Source: Loripinus fragilis
Taxonomy: Eukaryota; Mollusca; Bivalvia; Lucinida; Lucinidae
NCBI GenBank assembly: GCA_964019695.1
Contig: OZ026530.1
Location: forward strand, 39,926,944 to 39,990,943
Length of the DNA stretch: 64,000 nucleotides
Reading direction: 5' to 3'
Shown in pieces: positions 24,230 to 36,522 of the stretch. The position numbers and the translations under genes were made by a program. A model generated the notes under the pieces. The model had not been told where the DNA came from. It did not search any database and worked only from the letters and a program-made list of their open reading frames with translations. Position 1 is the stretch's first letter, and every line of letters begins with the position of its first letter.

Positions 24230-25215
24230 CTTTATTAAATTTTTCAGTGCCCAAATTTACAAAGGGCAATAACTTAAAAAATAAAATAACTATTTTTCAA
24301 TTTTCACCTGGTAATCTACTCATCATCTTCTACCAACTGACCATAATTAAAGCTGCTAGCTATGATAATTTTTGATATCTTGAATGCAAGTTTTAAATGA
24401 CCAAATTTGCAAAGGGCAATAACTAAAAAAGGGCAATTACTAAAAAAATACTTTTTTTTTCTAAATTTTGACCAGTTAATTTGCTCTTTTTCCTCTATCA
24501 GCTTACTAAGTTTTAAGCTACTAGCTGTAATAGTTTTGAGATATATTGTATACAAATTTTCAATACCAAAATTTGCATAGAGCAATAACTAAATAAATCA
24601 ATTATTGTTTTTAATTTTTTCACCAGGTAATCTGCTCATTAACTTCTGTCAAAGCTGCTGGCTATGATAATTTTTGAGATAGATTGATTTAAGTTTTCAA
24701 TGCCCAAATTTACAAAGGACAATAACTTGAAAGAAATAAAATATTTTTTTAAAAATTTCACCAGATTATCTACTCATTGTCTTCTATCAGCTGGCCAAGT
24801 TTGAAGCTACTTGCTGCAATAGTTATTGAGATATCTTGATTACAAGTTTCTAATGCCAAAGTGTGCACAGGGTAATAACTCAAGAGATTAAATTAACTTT
24901 TTCTTAAATTTTCACCAGGTCATCTACTTATTATCCTTTATAAGCTGACCAAGTTTGAAGCTCATAGCTGTTATAGTTTTTGAGATATCTTAATTATAAA
25001 ATATCATTATGATCCTTTAAAAGGGGCATAACTCCACAGAGGGAGATAATCCAGACTTAAAAAATATGGGTCAATTATTTTTTGATGAGGAATCCATATA
25101 TGAAATTTCAAAGCTGTATCTTTAAAAAAAATAATTGATGCACGGACAGACGAACGGACGGACGGACGAACCCAAAGCAATATGCCCCTTCAACTTTTCC
25201 AAAGTAGGGGCATAA
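24230..25215 (+). repeat. ~150-bp tandem array with GACGGACGGA tail
   Basis: Five diverged units, each with '[ac]ccaaattt[ag]caaagggcaataact' (near 24250, 24398, 24565, 24702 and 24857), 'ttcacc.ggtaatctactcat' and 'agctgctagctat'. The array ends with a GACGGACGGACG run and an ATGCCCCTT..AAAGTAGGGGCAT hairpin at about 25182-25213. It is non-coding; the frames over it are accidental. Confidence 0.75.
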
Positions 25216-25329
25216 AAACATAAACAAGCTAATTTAAACAAGCACATCTAGCATCAAGCCAGCAGCACAGCATTTAGATTCGAATCAGCTATTGTATCAC
25301 TGTTGTACACTAAATCTAATTTCTAAAAA

Positions 25330-26130
25330 TGACTGAGTGTGCTTCGTGCACAGACAATGCTAGAGTAAAAGTACCCTCATTTCAAAAAGTTAAAATTTTC
25401 TACAATATAAAATTCTCCACAGAGACGTTATCTATTTGTATTTTTGTTTGTTTGAAGATGTTACTGGCTGCCATGGTTTAAGACGAACAAGCTTCAAATG
25501 TTTTGCTTCACTCGGACTCCTCGTTTCTTTTACGTAATAGCATGGAGACAAACACAACCAGCAAGTAAATTGTAGAAAGTCACCATTATGCCTGCATTTT
25601 ACATATGAATGTTTCACTGTTCTTTGTGCCTTATTATCTGTGACACAGCATTGAAATCTTCAGCGATTATTCTTTACTACTAGACGTCACTGTTCTAGTT
25701 TTGAAATTGAAGAAAGAAAAAAGCAAAGTGTCATCAAATTGATTTTGTGAGTTTCACATACAAACTAGAAGTGCGCAGCAGTAGTGTTATAGTTTTCATC
25801 TCAGTTCTATTCTGTTTGGCTTATCTTGTTCAGATAAATTAAAATGCATTCGACAATTTTAGCACGCGCTACTGATGAATTTCAAAAATCTTGGAAAAAT
25901 AAAGCGTAAAAAGTCTAATTTAATCACAAAATCTAAGTTTCAAGTGTTTGTGTTTGTTGAAGTCAGCTAGACCAGTTTATTACCAACTGCACTTTAATTT
26001 GATAAAAACTTCATTCAAAACCATTTTTCTTCAAAAGAAAAACAGAGTTTTGCATTTTTAACCAAAACAAACTGTGGATTGAAAGACAGCTTTAAGGAAA
26101 GACCGCTAGACATTTGCTCATTAAACTGCA
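25330..26130 (+). mobile_element. Family A element, copy 3 (truncated)
   Basis: This copy shows 'gtgcttcgtgcacagaca', 'gaagatgttactggctgcca', 'ctactagacgtcactgttc' and 'tggattgaaagacagc', in the order of the copy at 61761. It stops after 'cattaaactgcacatata' and is followed at once by the start of copy 4, so the two lie head to tail. Confidence 0.65.
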
Positions 26131-26139
26131 CATATACTT

Positions 26140-27262
26140 AAACCAACTTCTAATCGGTCGCCTTACATTTTTTACGCTAGTTCAGAAAGAGAAACATAGG
26201 GTATACAAAATTCATGTTTTTTAAGTGAAGCAATACTTTGCTGAGACTCTGCAAGTTATTTCATTTAGAAATGACGTGTACTTCTTGCACGGACGAAGTT
26301 AGAGAAAAGGTACCCTCATTTCAAAAAGTCACACTTTTGATACGATGTAAACAATAACACAAATTAAAGTTTTTGTTTGTTTAAAGATGTTACTGGCTAG
26401 CGTGATATAAAAAGAATAAACCTCAAAAGTTATGATTCCATCGGACTCATCGTTTTTGCTACTCAACAACATAAGACAAACACTTTTAGCAGGTTAATCA
26501 TTGAAATTAAGGTTTAAGTATGCAATTTTCATAGAGACTTTGTATGGCTCTGTGCACTTTAGTATCAGCAACACGGCATTGAAATTTTCAGCGATTATTC
26601 ATTATCACCAGATTTCACCGTCCTTTTATGAGTATTGAAAAAAAAAATGCTACCTTATCGATGTTTAACTCTCACATTGAAACCGGAAATGTACAGTGGT
26701 CGTAAAACAATAATCGTCAAAAATGAACTAATTTAGTTCTACTGTGTTCGGGCTACATTGTTCAAATAAAAATTAAGTGCATTTTACACTTTTACCAGGA
26801 AATACTGGTGAAATTTCAAAAATCTGGAAAAAAATTTGAAAAATGCAAAATTTTGAAAATGCGTTAAAAATCCACCATAAGCAAAATTTCAATTGTTTGG
26901 TGTTTTTCAAGTCGAACAGACCAGTTTGTAAACATCTAAACGTCAAGTATATAAAAACTACTCTAAAAACCATTTTTTCTTAAAAAAAGTTGATTTTTGC
27001 ATTTTTAACACAAAAAAACTTTGAAGTAAAAGAAAATTGTTCAAAACCACTGCTAAACGTTTGCCCATTAAAATGCACATTTATAGGCAAAAAAAAAACA
27101 TTTTAATTTTATTAGCGTTTGGTCAGAAATAATGAGTTTGAAAAGTGACTGATTAGAACTTTGTTTTAGTATATTTAGGCAAAACATCATTTCATTGTTA
27201 TTAGAGCCTGGTAAGAAATAATGAGTTTGAAAAGTAACCAATTAAAAAATGTTGTTAAGTGT
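26140..27262 (+). mobile_element. Family A element, copy 4
   Basis: It begins 'aacttctaatcggtcgcctt' and runs through 'cttgcacggacgaagttaga', 'accggaaatgtacag' and 'gtttggtcagaaataatgag'. The right end is present twice (near 27110-27160 and 27200-27260), a short terminal duplication. No transposase is encoded. Confidence 0.65.
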
Positions 27263-27289
27263 AAAGTTTAGTTTATTCACACAGTAACG

Positions 27290-27596
27290 GTCTGGTTCAT
27301 TACGTCCCAGTCAACAGCTATGGTCATGTCGGGACAGTAAGCTCACCTAAGCACACTTTGCTCCTGGGCAAGCTTGACTAAGCAGTTATCCAGTACTTCG
27401 TGCATATACTTTCGCTTGTAACTGAAAACAACCCTTCTAGAATCAGCGGAAGGGAGGATTATGACTGTAGAAAGTATTGCATGATCAATCTCTGTGAAAG
27501 TATGGGACCTTGCCTTTATTGAACTCGCAACCCCTGGATCTGCAGTCAGAAACGTATCTGTAGTCAAACACGTTACCGACTGCGCTACGAGGCCTA
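27290..27596 (-). mobile_element. tRNA-derived SINE family 2, longer copy
   Basis: The minus strand starts with a tRNA-like head ('ggcctcgtagcgcagtcggt', box A, then 'ggggttgcgagttcaat', box B-like). The body shares 'gagattgatcatgca' and 'gtcaagcttgcc' with the partial copy at 3290-3442. It differs from SINE 1 in body and tail. The minus-strand frame 27343-27567 is incidental. Confidence 0.65.
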
Positions 27597-27639
27597 GCGT
27601 AGTATAACTGTAAAATATCCCACAGACCAGTCTATTAGT

Positions 27640-29390
27640 ACATCAAACCAGCAGCAAAACACTTACATCCAAGGTCCTCGGTGAGTTTCTGTTGTACATA
27701 TATGTTCCAAGTTGTTTATACTCAAGGTAATGCTTGAACTGTAACAGAACCCACAAAACAGCATGTTGGTACATCAAGCCAGCAGCATTTACATACAATC
27801 TACTTGATGAGTCACTGTTACAGTTATATGTTCTAAGTTGTTTATACTCAAGGTAATGCTTGAACTGTAACAGAACCCACAAAACAGCATGTTGGTACAT
27901 CAAGCCAGCAGCATTTACATACAATCTACTTGATGAGTCACTGTTACAGTTATATGTTCTAAGTTGTTTATACTCAAGGTAATGCTTAAAATGAAACAGA
28001 ACCCACAAAACAGCATGTTGGTACATCAAGTCAGCAGCATTTACATACAATCTACTTGATGAGTCACTGTAACAGTTATATGTTCTAAGTTGTTTATACT
28101 CAAGGTAATGCTTAAACTGAGACAGAACCCACAAAGCAGCAGGTTAGTACACCAAACAGCAGCATTTACATACAATCTACTTGTTGAGTCACTGTTGTAT
28201 GTTCTAAGTTGTTTATACTCGAGGTCATGCTTAAACTGAAACATAACCCACAAACCAACATGTAGGTATATCACGCCAATATCAAAACATTTACATTCCA
28301 GCAACTAAGTCTTGTTTAGTCACCGATTTTTGTTTTAAGTTCACGAATGCTCGTAAACACAATTAAGATCTATTATTTAAGGTGTCGAAATATTTTTCCA
28401 AAAATCAGCATGATGGAACACCTAGCCAACATTAACATTCAATCTACTTGATGTGACACTGTTGATTGTTCTAAGTTGTTTATACTCATACTCGTGCCTA
28501 AAGTGAAAAGAAAACACAAATCAGCAGGTTGGGACATCAAACAAGCAGCAAAACATTTACATTCAAGCCGGTGTATATTGTAAGTGATTTGTACTCAAAC
28601 TCATGTTGAAAGTGAACAACCACCCAAAAACCAGCATATAAGTACATCATGTCAACAGCAAAACACAAACCTTCATGCCATTTTGTGAGTCACTGTCAAA
28701 ATCGTGTTTAACGTGAAAAAGCATACAGCACAAAACTTTCATTGCAGCTACTTTGTTAGTCACTTTTGTATGTTCTAATTTGTTAAAACTGCAAATCGTG
28801 TCTAAAGAGAGATATAGCCCAGATACCAGCATGTTGGTACACCAAGCCAACAGCACAAAACTTACATTCCAGCTACTTTGTGAGTCACTGTTATATGTTC
28901 TAAAATAGTAAGTGAGTATGATCAGGAAATACCACAATCACAAACTGCAGACAAACACATGGCATCGCGAGGAAGAGCCACACAGCAATAACGAGATACC
29001 AGGAAGAAAACTAAGCAAAGGAAACAGCTCTCACTCTCTCTTCCCCATCAATATTATTGCAAAACTAGAAGGGACATAAAGTAACGTACAACAAAACATA
29101 GAACAATTACAGACTCCCACAATAGGAACAACAATAAACAACAAGTTAAAGTCTAAGTTGTTTATACTCCAAATCATGATTTAAGTGAACAATCACCAAC
29201 AAACCAGCATATTAATATATTATGCCAGCAGCAAAACACAAACATCCATGCCACTTTGTGAGTCACTGTTGTATGTTCTAAGTTGTTTATAAAGTGAAAA
29301 ATAACCCAGAAAGCAGCATGTTGGTACATCAAACCAACAGCACAAAACTTACATTCAAGCTACTTTGTGAGTTACTGTTTAATGTTCTAA
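27640..29390 (-). repeat. 126-bp tandem array, interrupted
   Basis: Units with 'cccacaaaacagcatgttgg', 'acatcaagccagcagca' and 'gttctaagttgtttatactc' repeat every 126 bases where best conserved (about 27750, 27876 and 28002) and decay towards 29390. Because 126 is a multiple of three, one minus-strand frame stays open for 163 codons with a 42-residue repeat. Outer units are frameshifted, and no signal peptide or splice context is present, so I treat it as satellite-like DNA. A family D element interrupts it at 28908-29148. Confidence 0.8.
28908..29148 (+). mobile_element. Family D element inserted in the 126-bp array
   Basis: Array sequence ('gttatatgttctaa') stops, a family D copy runs from 'tagtaagtgagtatgatcag' to 'aacaataaacaacaagt', and array sequence resumes ('gtctaagttgtttatactcc'). 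This shows family D is mobile and younger than the array. Confidence 0.75.
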
Positions 29391-29465
29391 AACTGTTTTG
29401 TTTCCTATATAATAAATAATAACTATATTTCAGATATCTTTAATAAAATGTTAATATAAACAATC

Positions 29466-29619
29466 AATTCAATTTTTGGAATGTTCATGTAATCATTAAT
29501 ACTTCGGGTCTCTTGCAAAATAAACGTAAAGCCCTTTGGCCTTTACATACTTTGCATTGATGATTCCATGAACATTCCCGAAGTATTCATGATTCCGTGA
29601 AGATTCCAAAAATTGAATT
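29466..29619. repeat. Long hairpin (foldback element)
   Basis: The left arm 'aattcaatttttggaatgtt' continuing to 'taatacttcggg' pairs with the right arm 'cccgaagtattcatg...ccaaaaattgaattt', with an inner partial repeat of the same arm. A single arm of this family is present at 3455-3510. Confidence 0.75.
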
Positions 29620-30659
29620 TATTTCTTAGTTCATTTCAATACCCATTTAAAGGTTAACCCTTGGGTTGCTAAGAAAAAGAATGCATCTGAAAAAATGTCG
29701 TCTGCTGAAGTCGACTGATGCATGTAACACATTATGTCAATGGCTAAGGACCTCGAACATTCTTAATGCAGGATTCCTCATAAAAATGATCGGAGAAAAA
29801 GTTCATGAAAAAGATGGTTGGTGAAGTCGAATTATACGCACAAGTGATTTCTCATTGGACAAGCAGCAATTAAAGATATGGGTTGAAAACACTGTTTTTC
29901 TATTCAACATATAGGAATTGGAAAAAAGTTTTACTGAAGTGCTGCTCCACCTCCCCCCCTACCCCATGACCAAGCTAAACCTTTTGTAGTTTTCCATTTC
30001 ACACATTATATAAAAATGGTAGGATTGGTCACGTAGGGGGAGGTAGGGGACGCTGTCAAAATGCTCAAAAACAATTTATTATAAAAACTTATTAGGAACT
30101 AATTTTGTACACACCTGTAGGTAAATATCAATTTACAATGGTATGTATCAGGGCTTTAGTTATGATAGTCTACCAAGTAATTAATTGTCTTATTTCTCAA
30201 CCAAAACATATGTTGTGGGTCCTCATAATAGCCGTCGCAAACAAATGATAGGTTAAATCTGATGAGTAAGAAAACAATTACAATTTAACGCTCAAAGTTT
30301 CTGTTTATCTAGAATATGCTGTATATAGTATGCAGGTATGATACACCTCAGTGAACAGGCTTAACTGATTGAACTTGAAACTTAACAGGTAAAAGTTAAA
30401 GGTCATGGTCTGCATACTTATTTAGAAGTCACTATGAAATCTTCTCAACCTCAATTTTATGTAAATTTATCATTGTCGCCTCAAGTTTTATGCTGCAAAC
30501 ATTATATTTCCATATATTTAGGTGGGTACCTGGCGAAACTTTGACTTTCTGAGAAATCAAATGGTCACAAATACACCCATACCCCCTAAACCCTAAAGTC
30601 CTGGCATTAATGACCAATATTTTACAAATATTATAATTGTGCGAGGTGCACTTAATGTA
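29620..30659. other. No gene recognised
   Basis: AT-rich sequence. The open frame at 30432-30617 has no domain. Nothing else is supported. Confidence 0.4.
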
Positions 30660-30950
30660 AATAGTAAGTGAGTATGATCAGGAAATACCACAATCACAAA
30701 CTGCAGACAACCCAGTGGCGCCGTGAGGTAGAGTCGCTCAACCATCACGAGACACCAGGAAGACAAATTAAGCAAAGCAATCAGCTCTCTCTTCCCCATC
30801 AAGATGATTGCAATACTAGAATGGACACAAAGTAACGCAAAACAAAACACAGAACAATTACAGACTCCAACAATGGGAGTAACAATAAACAAAAAGTCAA
30901 CAACAACAGAACCACCGTTTGATTTAAGCACAACATAATGCATTATCCTA
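30660..30950 (+). mobile_element. Dispersed repeat family D, copy 4
   Basis: A near full-length copy from 'aatagtaagtgagtatgatc' to 'aacagaaccaccgtttga', with all the blocks of 28908-29148. A minus-strand frame of 120 codons (30593-30955) crosses it and has no domain; it is treated as a by-product. Confidence 0.7.
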
Positions 30951-31362
30951 GCCACAGGCTGTCAAAATTTGGGCAGATTGAATAGGAGACTGTCCGAGGT
31001 ACTTTTGGCATACAGACACACAATGAAAATCAAAATTGTGTGCTACAGGGACGTTTTTGAAGGACCAACTTATAAGACACAACAGATGACATTTGAGCAG
31101 TGACATATGTTTTCTAACAATGTGGTATTTTGACTAGTGTAGACTCACACCAGCATGTGCAGCCTCCTTTTAAAACAATAAGCTTAGAAACTCCAAATGA
31201 TGTTTGGTCAGTAGCTTAATATTCATACAATATTCAAGCGACAAGAAAAGCCTCTGATCAGACTGTGCGTATGCGCAGGCTGATCTGAGGCCTTGCTGGT
31301 CGCACATACCTTATTGTTTGAAATCTCTGTTGCGGCTCAGTTATAATTAATGTACTTTTTAG

Positions 31363-31542
31363 ACTGTGGTCCTCTAGACTCTCCGTGTGGCGCAAGTGTC
31401 AGCATGCTAGGTACAACTGTAGGGAGCGTTGCAACTTATTCTTGTGATCCTGGCTTCTCTCTGGTTGGAGATGAGACAAGAACCTGTCAATCTTATGGAT
31501 ACTGGAGCGGTTCTATGCCATGCTGTGAAAAAAAGTGCTCTC
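31363..31542 (+). CDS. Sushi/CCP domain exon with CC-EKKC tail
   Basis: A clear acceptor (tactttttag) and donor (ctc|gtaagt) bound 180 bases, phase 1 at both ends, the usual symmetry of sushi exons. The frame gives DCGPLDSPCGASVSMLGTTV, YSCDPGF, RTCQSYGYWS, then MPCCEKKCS. The four sushi cysteines and the Trp are in place; an extra Cys (SPC) sits after the first, and the last is followed directly by CEKKC, echoing the motif at 18620-18689. Probably a secreted or cell-surface recognition protein. The extra cysteines could pair with each other or with a neighbouring module. A good candidate for a functional exon. Confidence 0.85.
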
Positions 31543-31838
31543 GTAAGTGGCATGGTGATACTTTTCTCTTTCTAAACTTAAATAATACGTTGGTTATAAT
31601 AATTATCAGGGGCTCGAATTCACCAAATGCGTGACAGAATAGCTAACTGAGAAGACCTTGATTAATCTTCAGAAGCAATCAGGTCTGGATCCATACTGTT
31701 TAAAGGGATTTTCAGCTGACAACTAGTGAACAAGATCCGTAACTCTATCTTTAGATTTTTTTCAGTTGTTTCCCTTTTCGCAAAAATTATTTCTCCAAGT
31801 GCAGCTTTTTTGGCATGAATCTCTAAACTTATTACAGC

Positions 31839-32123
31839 TACTGTCCTGTCAGCCAGTGACCGTGACAGTGGACGTCATGTTTTGTTTACAAAGTTATCAG
31901 GGACTTGTAATCGATAGATCAATTGTGTAAGGATCCTATCCGCAGGATAGGATTAATACACAAGTGATCTATCGATTTGCGTTAGCTCAAGTGGAGTGTA
32001 CAAGTTAATGTCGGCGAGAAAACTTGTTTTCGGGGTTTCCAACAAAGTGAGATCCAAATAATTTACTTAACAATTGTAAACAAAATATTACGTCACTGTC
32101 ACTCTTGGTTGGCACGCAAGTAC
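31839..32123. mobile_element. Palindromic MITE-like unit, left of the large element
   Basis: The ends TACTGTCC..CAGCCAGTGACCGTGACAGT and the inverted 'cgtcactgtcactcttggtt' plus 'ggcacgcaagtacc' pair with each other. At its core, 31909-31977 forms a strong hairpin (AATCGATAGATC...GATCTATCGATT with an inner GGATCCTATCC/GGATAGGAT). The same family occurs at 36923-37119. Confidence 0.7.
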
Positions 32124-35100
32124 CTATATATAAGCTGCGACGCGAGAAAACCTGGCTTCGGGGTTTCCAACAAAGTGAGATCCAAACAAGCTTGCTCAGC
32201 TACAGAGATTAGCTAGAAAATTTACATTTAGCTTATAGCAAGTCTAGATATGATAATTTCCAATAAACAAATAACAAATGCAAGGACCGGTCTGTGCCTT
32301 TATTGTTAACAACCCCCCAAATACAGGTTTTCTCGCTTCGCGCCCCATATATCAACTATGCAGATCTATATAGGCTATGAGCTACTAAGGGGTTTGCTCC
32401 TCCCAGGGGGAATTTCGTAGACTATGTTTTTCATAAAGCGTATCATCTAACGAGCTTTTTGAAAAATGTTAGCCCTCTGGCGGCTGGGGCGTTTGGGTGT
32501 CACAGCGTGTTAATTACGATACCCCTCATTATAAAAAAAAAAATATATGTAATTAAGGCTGTTAAGGTAGTACTTGAACAATTCAAATTGGCTAAATAGT
32601 CATGTGATATACAAGAACAGTTCCCTGCAGATATTGATCTTTGTCAAAGTTATTTAGTCCCATTATGGTGTCAGCTACGTTACATTTTCAACTACACCCT
32701 ATAAAATAATTAAAATTTTGTTAAATAGTTTAATAATTTTTCAACGAATATTTAAGACTAAAATGACATGTCTCTGAAAGACAATTTACTGACCATTCAA
32801 AAACTGCAAACAGCGTGCTTCTATCACAAAAACACTAGTAGTTATAAGGTGTTTAATATGAAAACTCTGGAGAAAACGTTATGTAAGGTAAGAATCTTTT
32901 CATTTAAAATACAGCATGCAATCCTATCTGTATGCTTTTAAACACCACATATGAGCATTCTATTGATAAGCAAGACTGAAAGGGGATATTAAACATTGTT
33001 TCTGGCGTAAAATATCATTTTGATGTTTGATTGCCAATATTTTATGTATGTTACATTAACTTCAGGGCGTATATATATTGATTAATACCCTAGACGATAC
33101 ACCATAGAGTATTTTAGTTTATTTCAAAACTTTTTTGTGTTTGATAGATATAAAGATAATAAATTGTCTGAAAGAGAATTTATCAGCTCATATTAAGAGA
33201 CTATATCCAATTGTCAAAGCATATTTGCTTTTGTAAAATAATATTTGTTTGAGCTTTAAAAAAGAATTTTTTCAGTTTGGCAAAAGTTATAGCTTTTAAA
33301 CTTCATTAACAAAGAATATTAGAGATCTCAAGCGATAGCTAAATAAAAATATATTCCCATATTTTGTCAAAATTGTTAACGTAACGTTTATTACCATATT
33401 AAATCTATCATTAGGTACTATGTGTGTCCAAAATGATGTCAAGACAGTATAAATTGAGTCTGAAATGGTTATATAAGGTGAATTTAGATCCTGTAATACT
33501 TAACTGAAGACTTTTTGTACTGAACCAAATAATTTTAGTGCAACCAGTTAACTGTTGTTCATATTATGCGAACATTGTAACATAATACAGGCTACTATAC
33601 ATTGTATATGTATGCTCATCTACAGCAATAAAAAACTGCTTTTAACTAATTGTTGTGTTTGAGATGGTAGCATGCAAAAGTGTGTGCTAATAATCCAGAT
33701 AGAATCAAGCATATACAAGACGGTACAATAAAATTTGAAATGTGTTATATATATTTACTATTCATTATAAGTGAATGTAATCAGAAACTGTTTAAAAAAA
33801 TTGTCTCCAAATTAAATGTTATTCTGATATCTTATTTGCATATGCAGATGGTGACACATATCTTTATTTTTAGCTTTTAAAAGGGCTTTGTTATCTTCAG
33901 CATATCTTTCACTGTTTAATGAATAAAAATGTAAATGAAATCAACATATTAGTTCTAATCTTTTGCTCAAGAAATGTTAAGTTTTTATAAATAAGTAAAT
34001 GATTTACAAAGAACAAATACTTCCATAAAAATGGCAAAATAAAAAGTGTTAATTATGGGGTTTTACGTGTCAATGATCGCATTTGATAGGACCATATCCA
34101 CAGAATCAGGCCAGTTATTACTTACGATACCAATTTAAATCTATAAGACTTTATCAGCAAGAATAAGGGCTGACCAAATTTGGCCAGCTGACATTCACGT
34201 TAATGTAAAATAGATTTAACAATGTTATTTTAGCATGTGTGATGGAAAAGTAAAACATATTAAACAGTTCTGTCATGAGATCTTACTTGGTTAATTAATG
34301 TCAAATCAGCTGATGATAATTTCCACTATGACCAAATTATTGCAGGAATCCTCAATAACAAAGCTTTATATGAATATTAAACTAATAGAATGAGTTGTTA
34401 ACACACCATAGATTGGAAACAGGACGCATACAAAAAAACAACTGTTCTGACAAAATAGTATTGAGAGGCCACCCTAGTCAACAGTGTTAACGATATACAC
34501 TTACATGCAATGTTAACAAAGTAAACATGATTTTGTTGCTAAGTATCTATGTATTTCTGATTTCCATGGGTCTTTTTCATCAATTATCTCTAAAATATAT
34601 CATATTTCTTTCACAATAAAAAATATTTCATTTTCAGATATATTGCAGTGCAGTTATTGTCATATGTGTTACATGTGTGTATGGTATAGTATATAAAATA
34701 TTGAAACCTTATCCCAGATTTGTTCTTTGACAGTAGCAAAAATATAAAAATTATTCCATTTAGATTGAAACATAACTTACTGATCGCATTTAATGTAATA
34801 TATTTAGTGCTCAAATGAAGATTTGACCAGCATGTGAGATTTTGGTACTTATCACATATTGGCAAAAGCCAGCATTAATTATCCATGCTGACGCAGTTGA
34901 GCCAGTTGGTTTAATTGTGGTCTACATCTATACTTAGTATATGCAGGAAGCAACGGCTGTGGTGAGTATACACATTCTCACAAGGCTAACATGAGCCTCC
35001 ATTTCTTGAAACTGTGATAAGTACCAAAATTAAATGTGCTGGCTCATTTGATTTATTCTCTGCGTTACTAGTTATAATCTATTTAGCTTAATTCGAATTA

Positions 35101-35703
35101 TGCAAATGATTAGAAGGGTGTGATTTTGTAACCATGATCATATTTTCATTTGGCATGCTAAATATGAATAAAAAAATTTCACTGTTAGACTAAGTATAAT
35201 TTACAGAAATAACTCAAAGCAAAATTACCAATGAATCATTTAAGTCTATTCATTTAGTCATAGCTACAATACTATACTAACGATTCAATGGAGCTTTCTA
35301 TGTATTATCACTTTTAAATATATGACTAACCAAGAACCTTTAGAACAAAACTTATCCTGTCATGTTTTATTACTTCGTAAAATTGTTTAATTAGATGAAA
35401 CAGATTACACGTGTTATATTCTCCTTAAATATGTGTGTTATGCATGTTACCGAGATAAAGTGTATACTGGACATGCTATAGATATAGTGGGATGCATTAC
35501 CATAGGGGATATAACCATTGATTTGGCATGGTGGGTGCCATATATGGGTCAGAAATCACTAGTTTATGTTCAATAGATAAACATCTGTTTTAATTCTTCA
35601 TTTCTCGATTTCGACCATGCTTAAAATGACTTACAATTTTAGAAATTGTAAGGAAGCTTTCCTTGATTGTTATCAATATAGTTGATGTAATCAATAGCTG
35701 ATA

Positions 35704-35705
<2 letters not shown>

Positions 35706-35785
<80 letters not shown>
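35706..35785. repeat. (TA)n(TG)n microsatellite
   Basis: About 29 TA units run into about 10 TG units, within the large element copy 1. The matching region of copy 2 has no such run, so it grew in this copy alone. Confidence 0.95.
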
Positions 35786-36506
35786 ATTTTGTTGGCTTAC
35801 ACAATCGTAAATAGATCTTTATAAACTACTACATGCTTAATATCATGGTTCATCTAAATTGAACTGTAGATAGTGAGGAAATGTCTTGCATATACAATGT
35901 ATCATTTCATGTATAAAATTAATTATACATATCTAAGTTGAGACAGTTAAGTGATATTATTTATGAAGCATAATCTGATTATCGAATTAAGCATTTTCTT
36001 TAAGTGATGTTTACATATATTTGATAGAACAGTCTTAATTGAAATGGCATTTTATGTGCTTTAAATTCAAGTTTCTTCCTTTTCATCACCCATACTTTTG
36101 TCAGAGTTAAATCCCACTTAAACTTTATGTTACAAAGGCAATATTTATCGTTTCTCTCATTTAATTGAGACCTCAAATGGCAATAATCTATCCTCTGGCA
36201 GTTTAACCTCATATAATGCTAATATTGCACTAAAATACTGTATCTAAAAAAATGTAACGTATGTAACAATAATAAATGGTACCTAAATGTGTTAAAATTA
36301 TGCTGCTAGTCATTTAATTTCAATAACAAGATAATATTTATATGTACGATTAAGAAACAGTTTGATAAATATACTATAGTATTTCCTATTATCTTTGGGT
36401 AACGTATTAAACTCTGCTTTTGCAGGGTAAAGCCCAAACCAATTAAGAGGTAACATGCTTTATTTTGAGGCTTATGAAATGTGGTTTTATAAAATTATAG
36501 TGTAAA

Positions 36507-36522
36507 CCCCCCCCCCCCCCCC
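36507..36522 (+). repeat. Poly-C run (16)
   Basis: Sixteen C residues between 'attatagtgtaaa' and 'ttcatatatg'. The surrounding phrase is partly repeated at 36845-36905, where the equivalent spot reads 'ccccggggtggggggg'. Confidence 0.9.

Noticed and set aside
27643..28134. 163-codon minus-strand repetitive protein
   Set aside because: The open frame follows from a 126-bp tandem period divisible by three; flanking units are frameshifted, and there is no leader or splice evidence.
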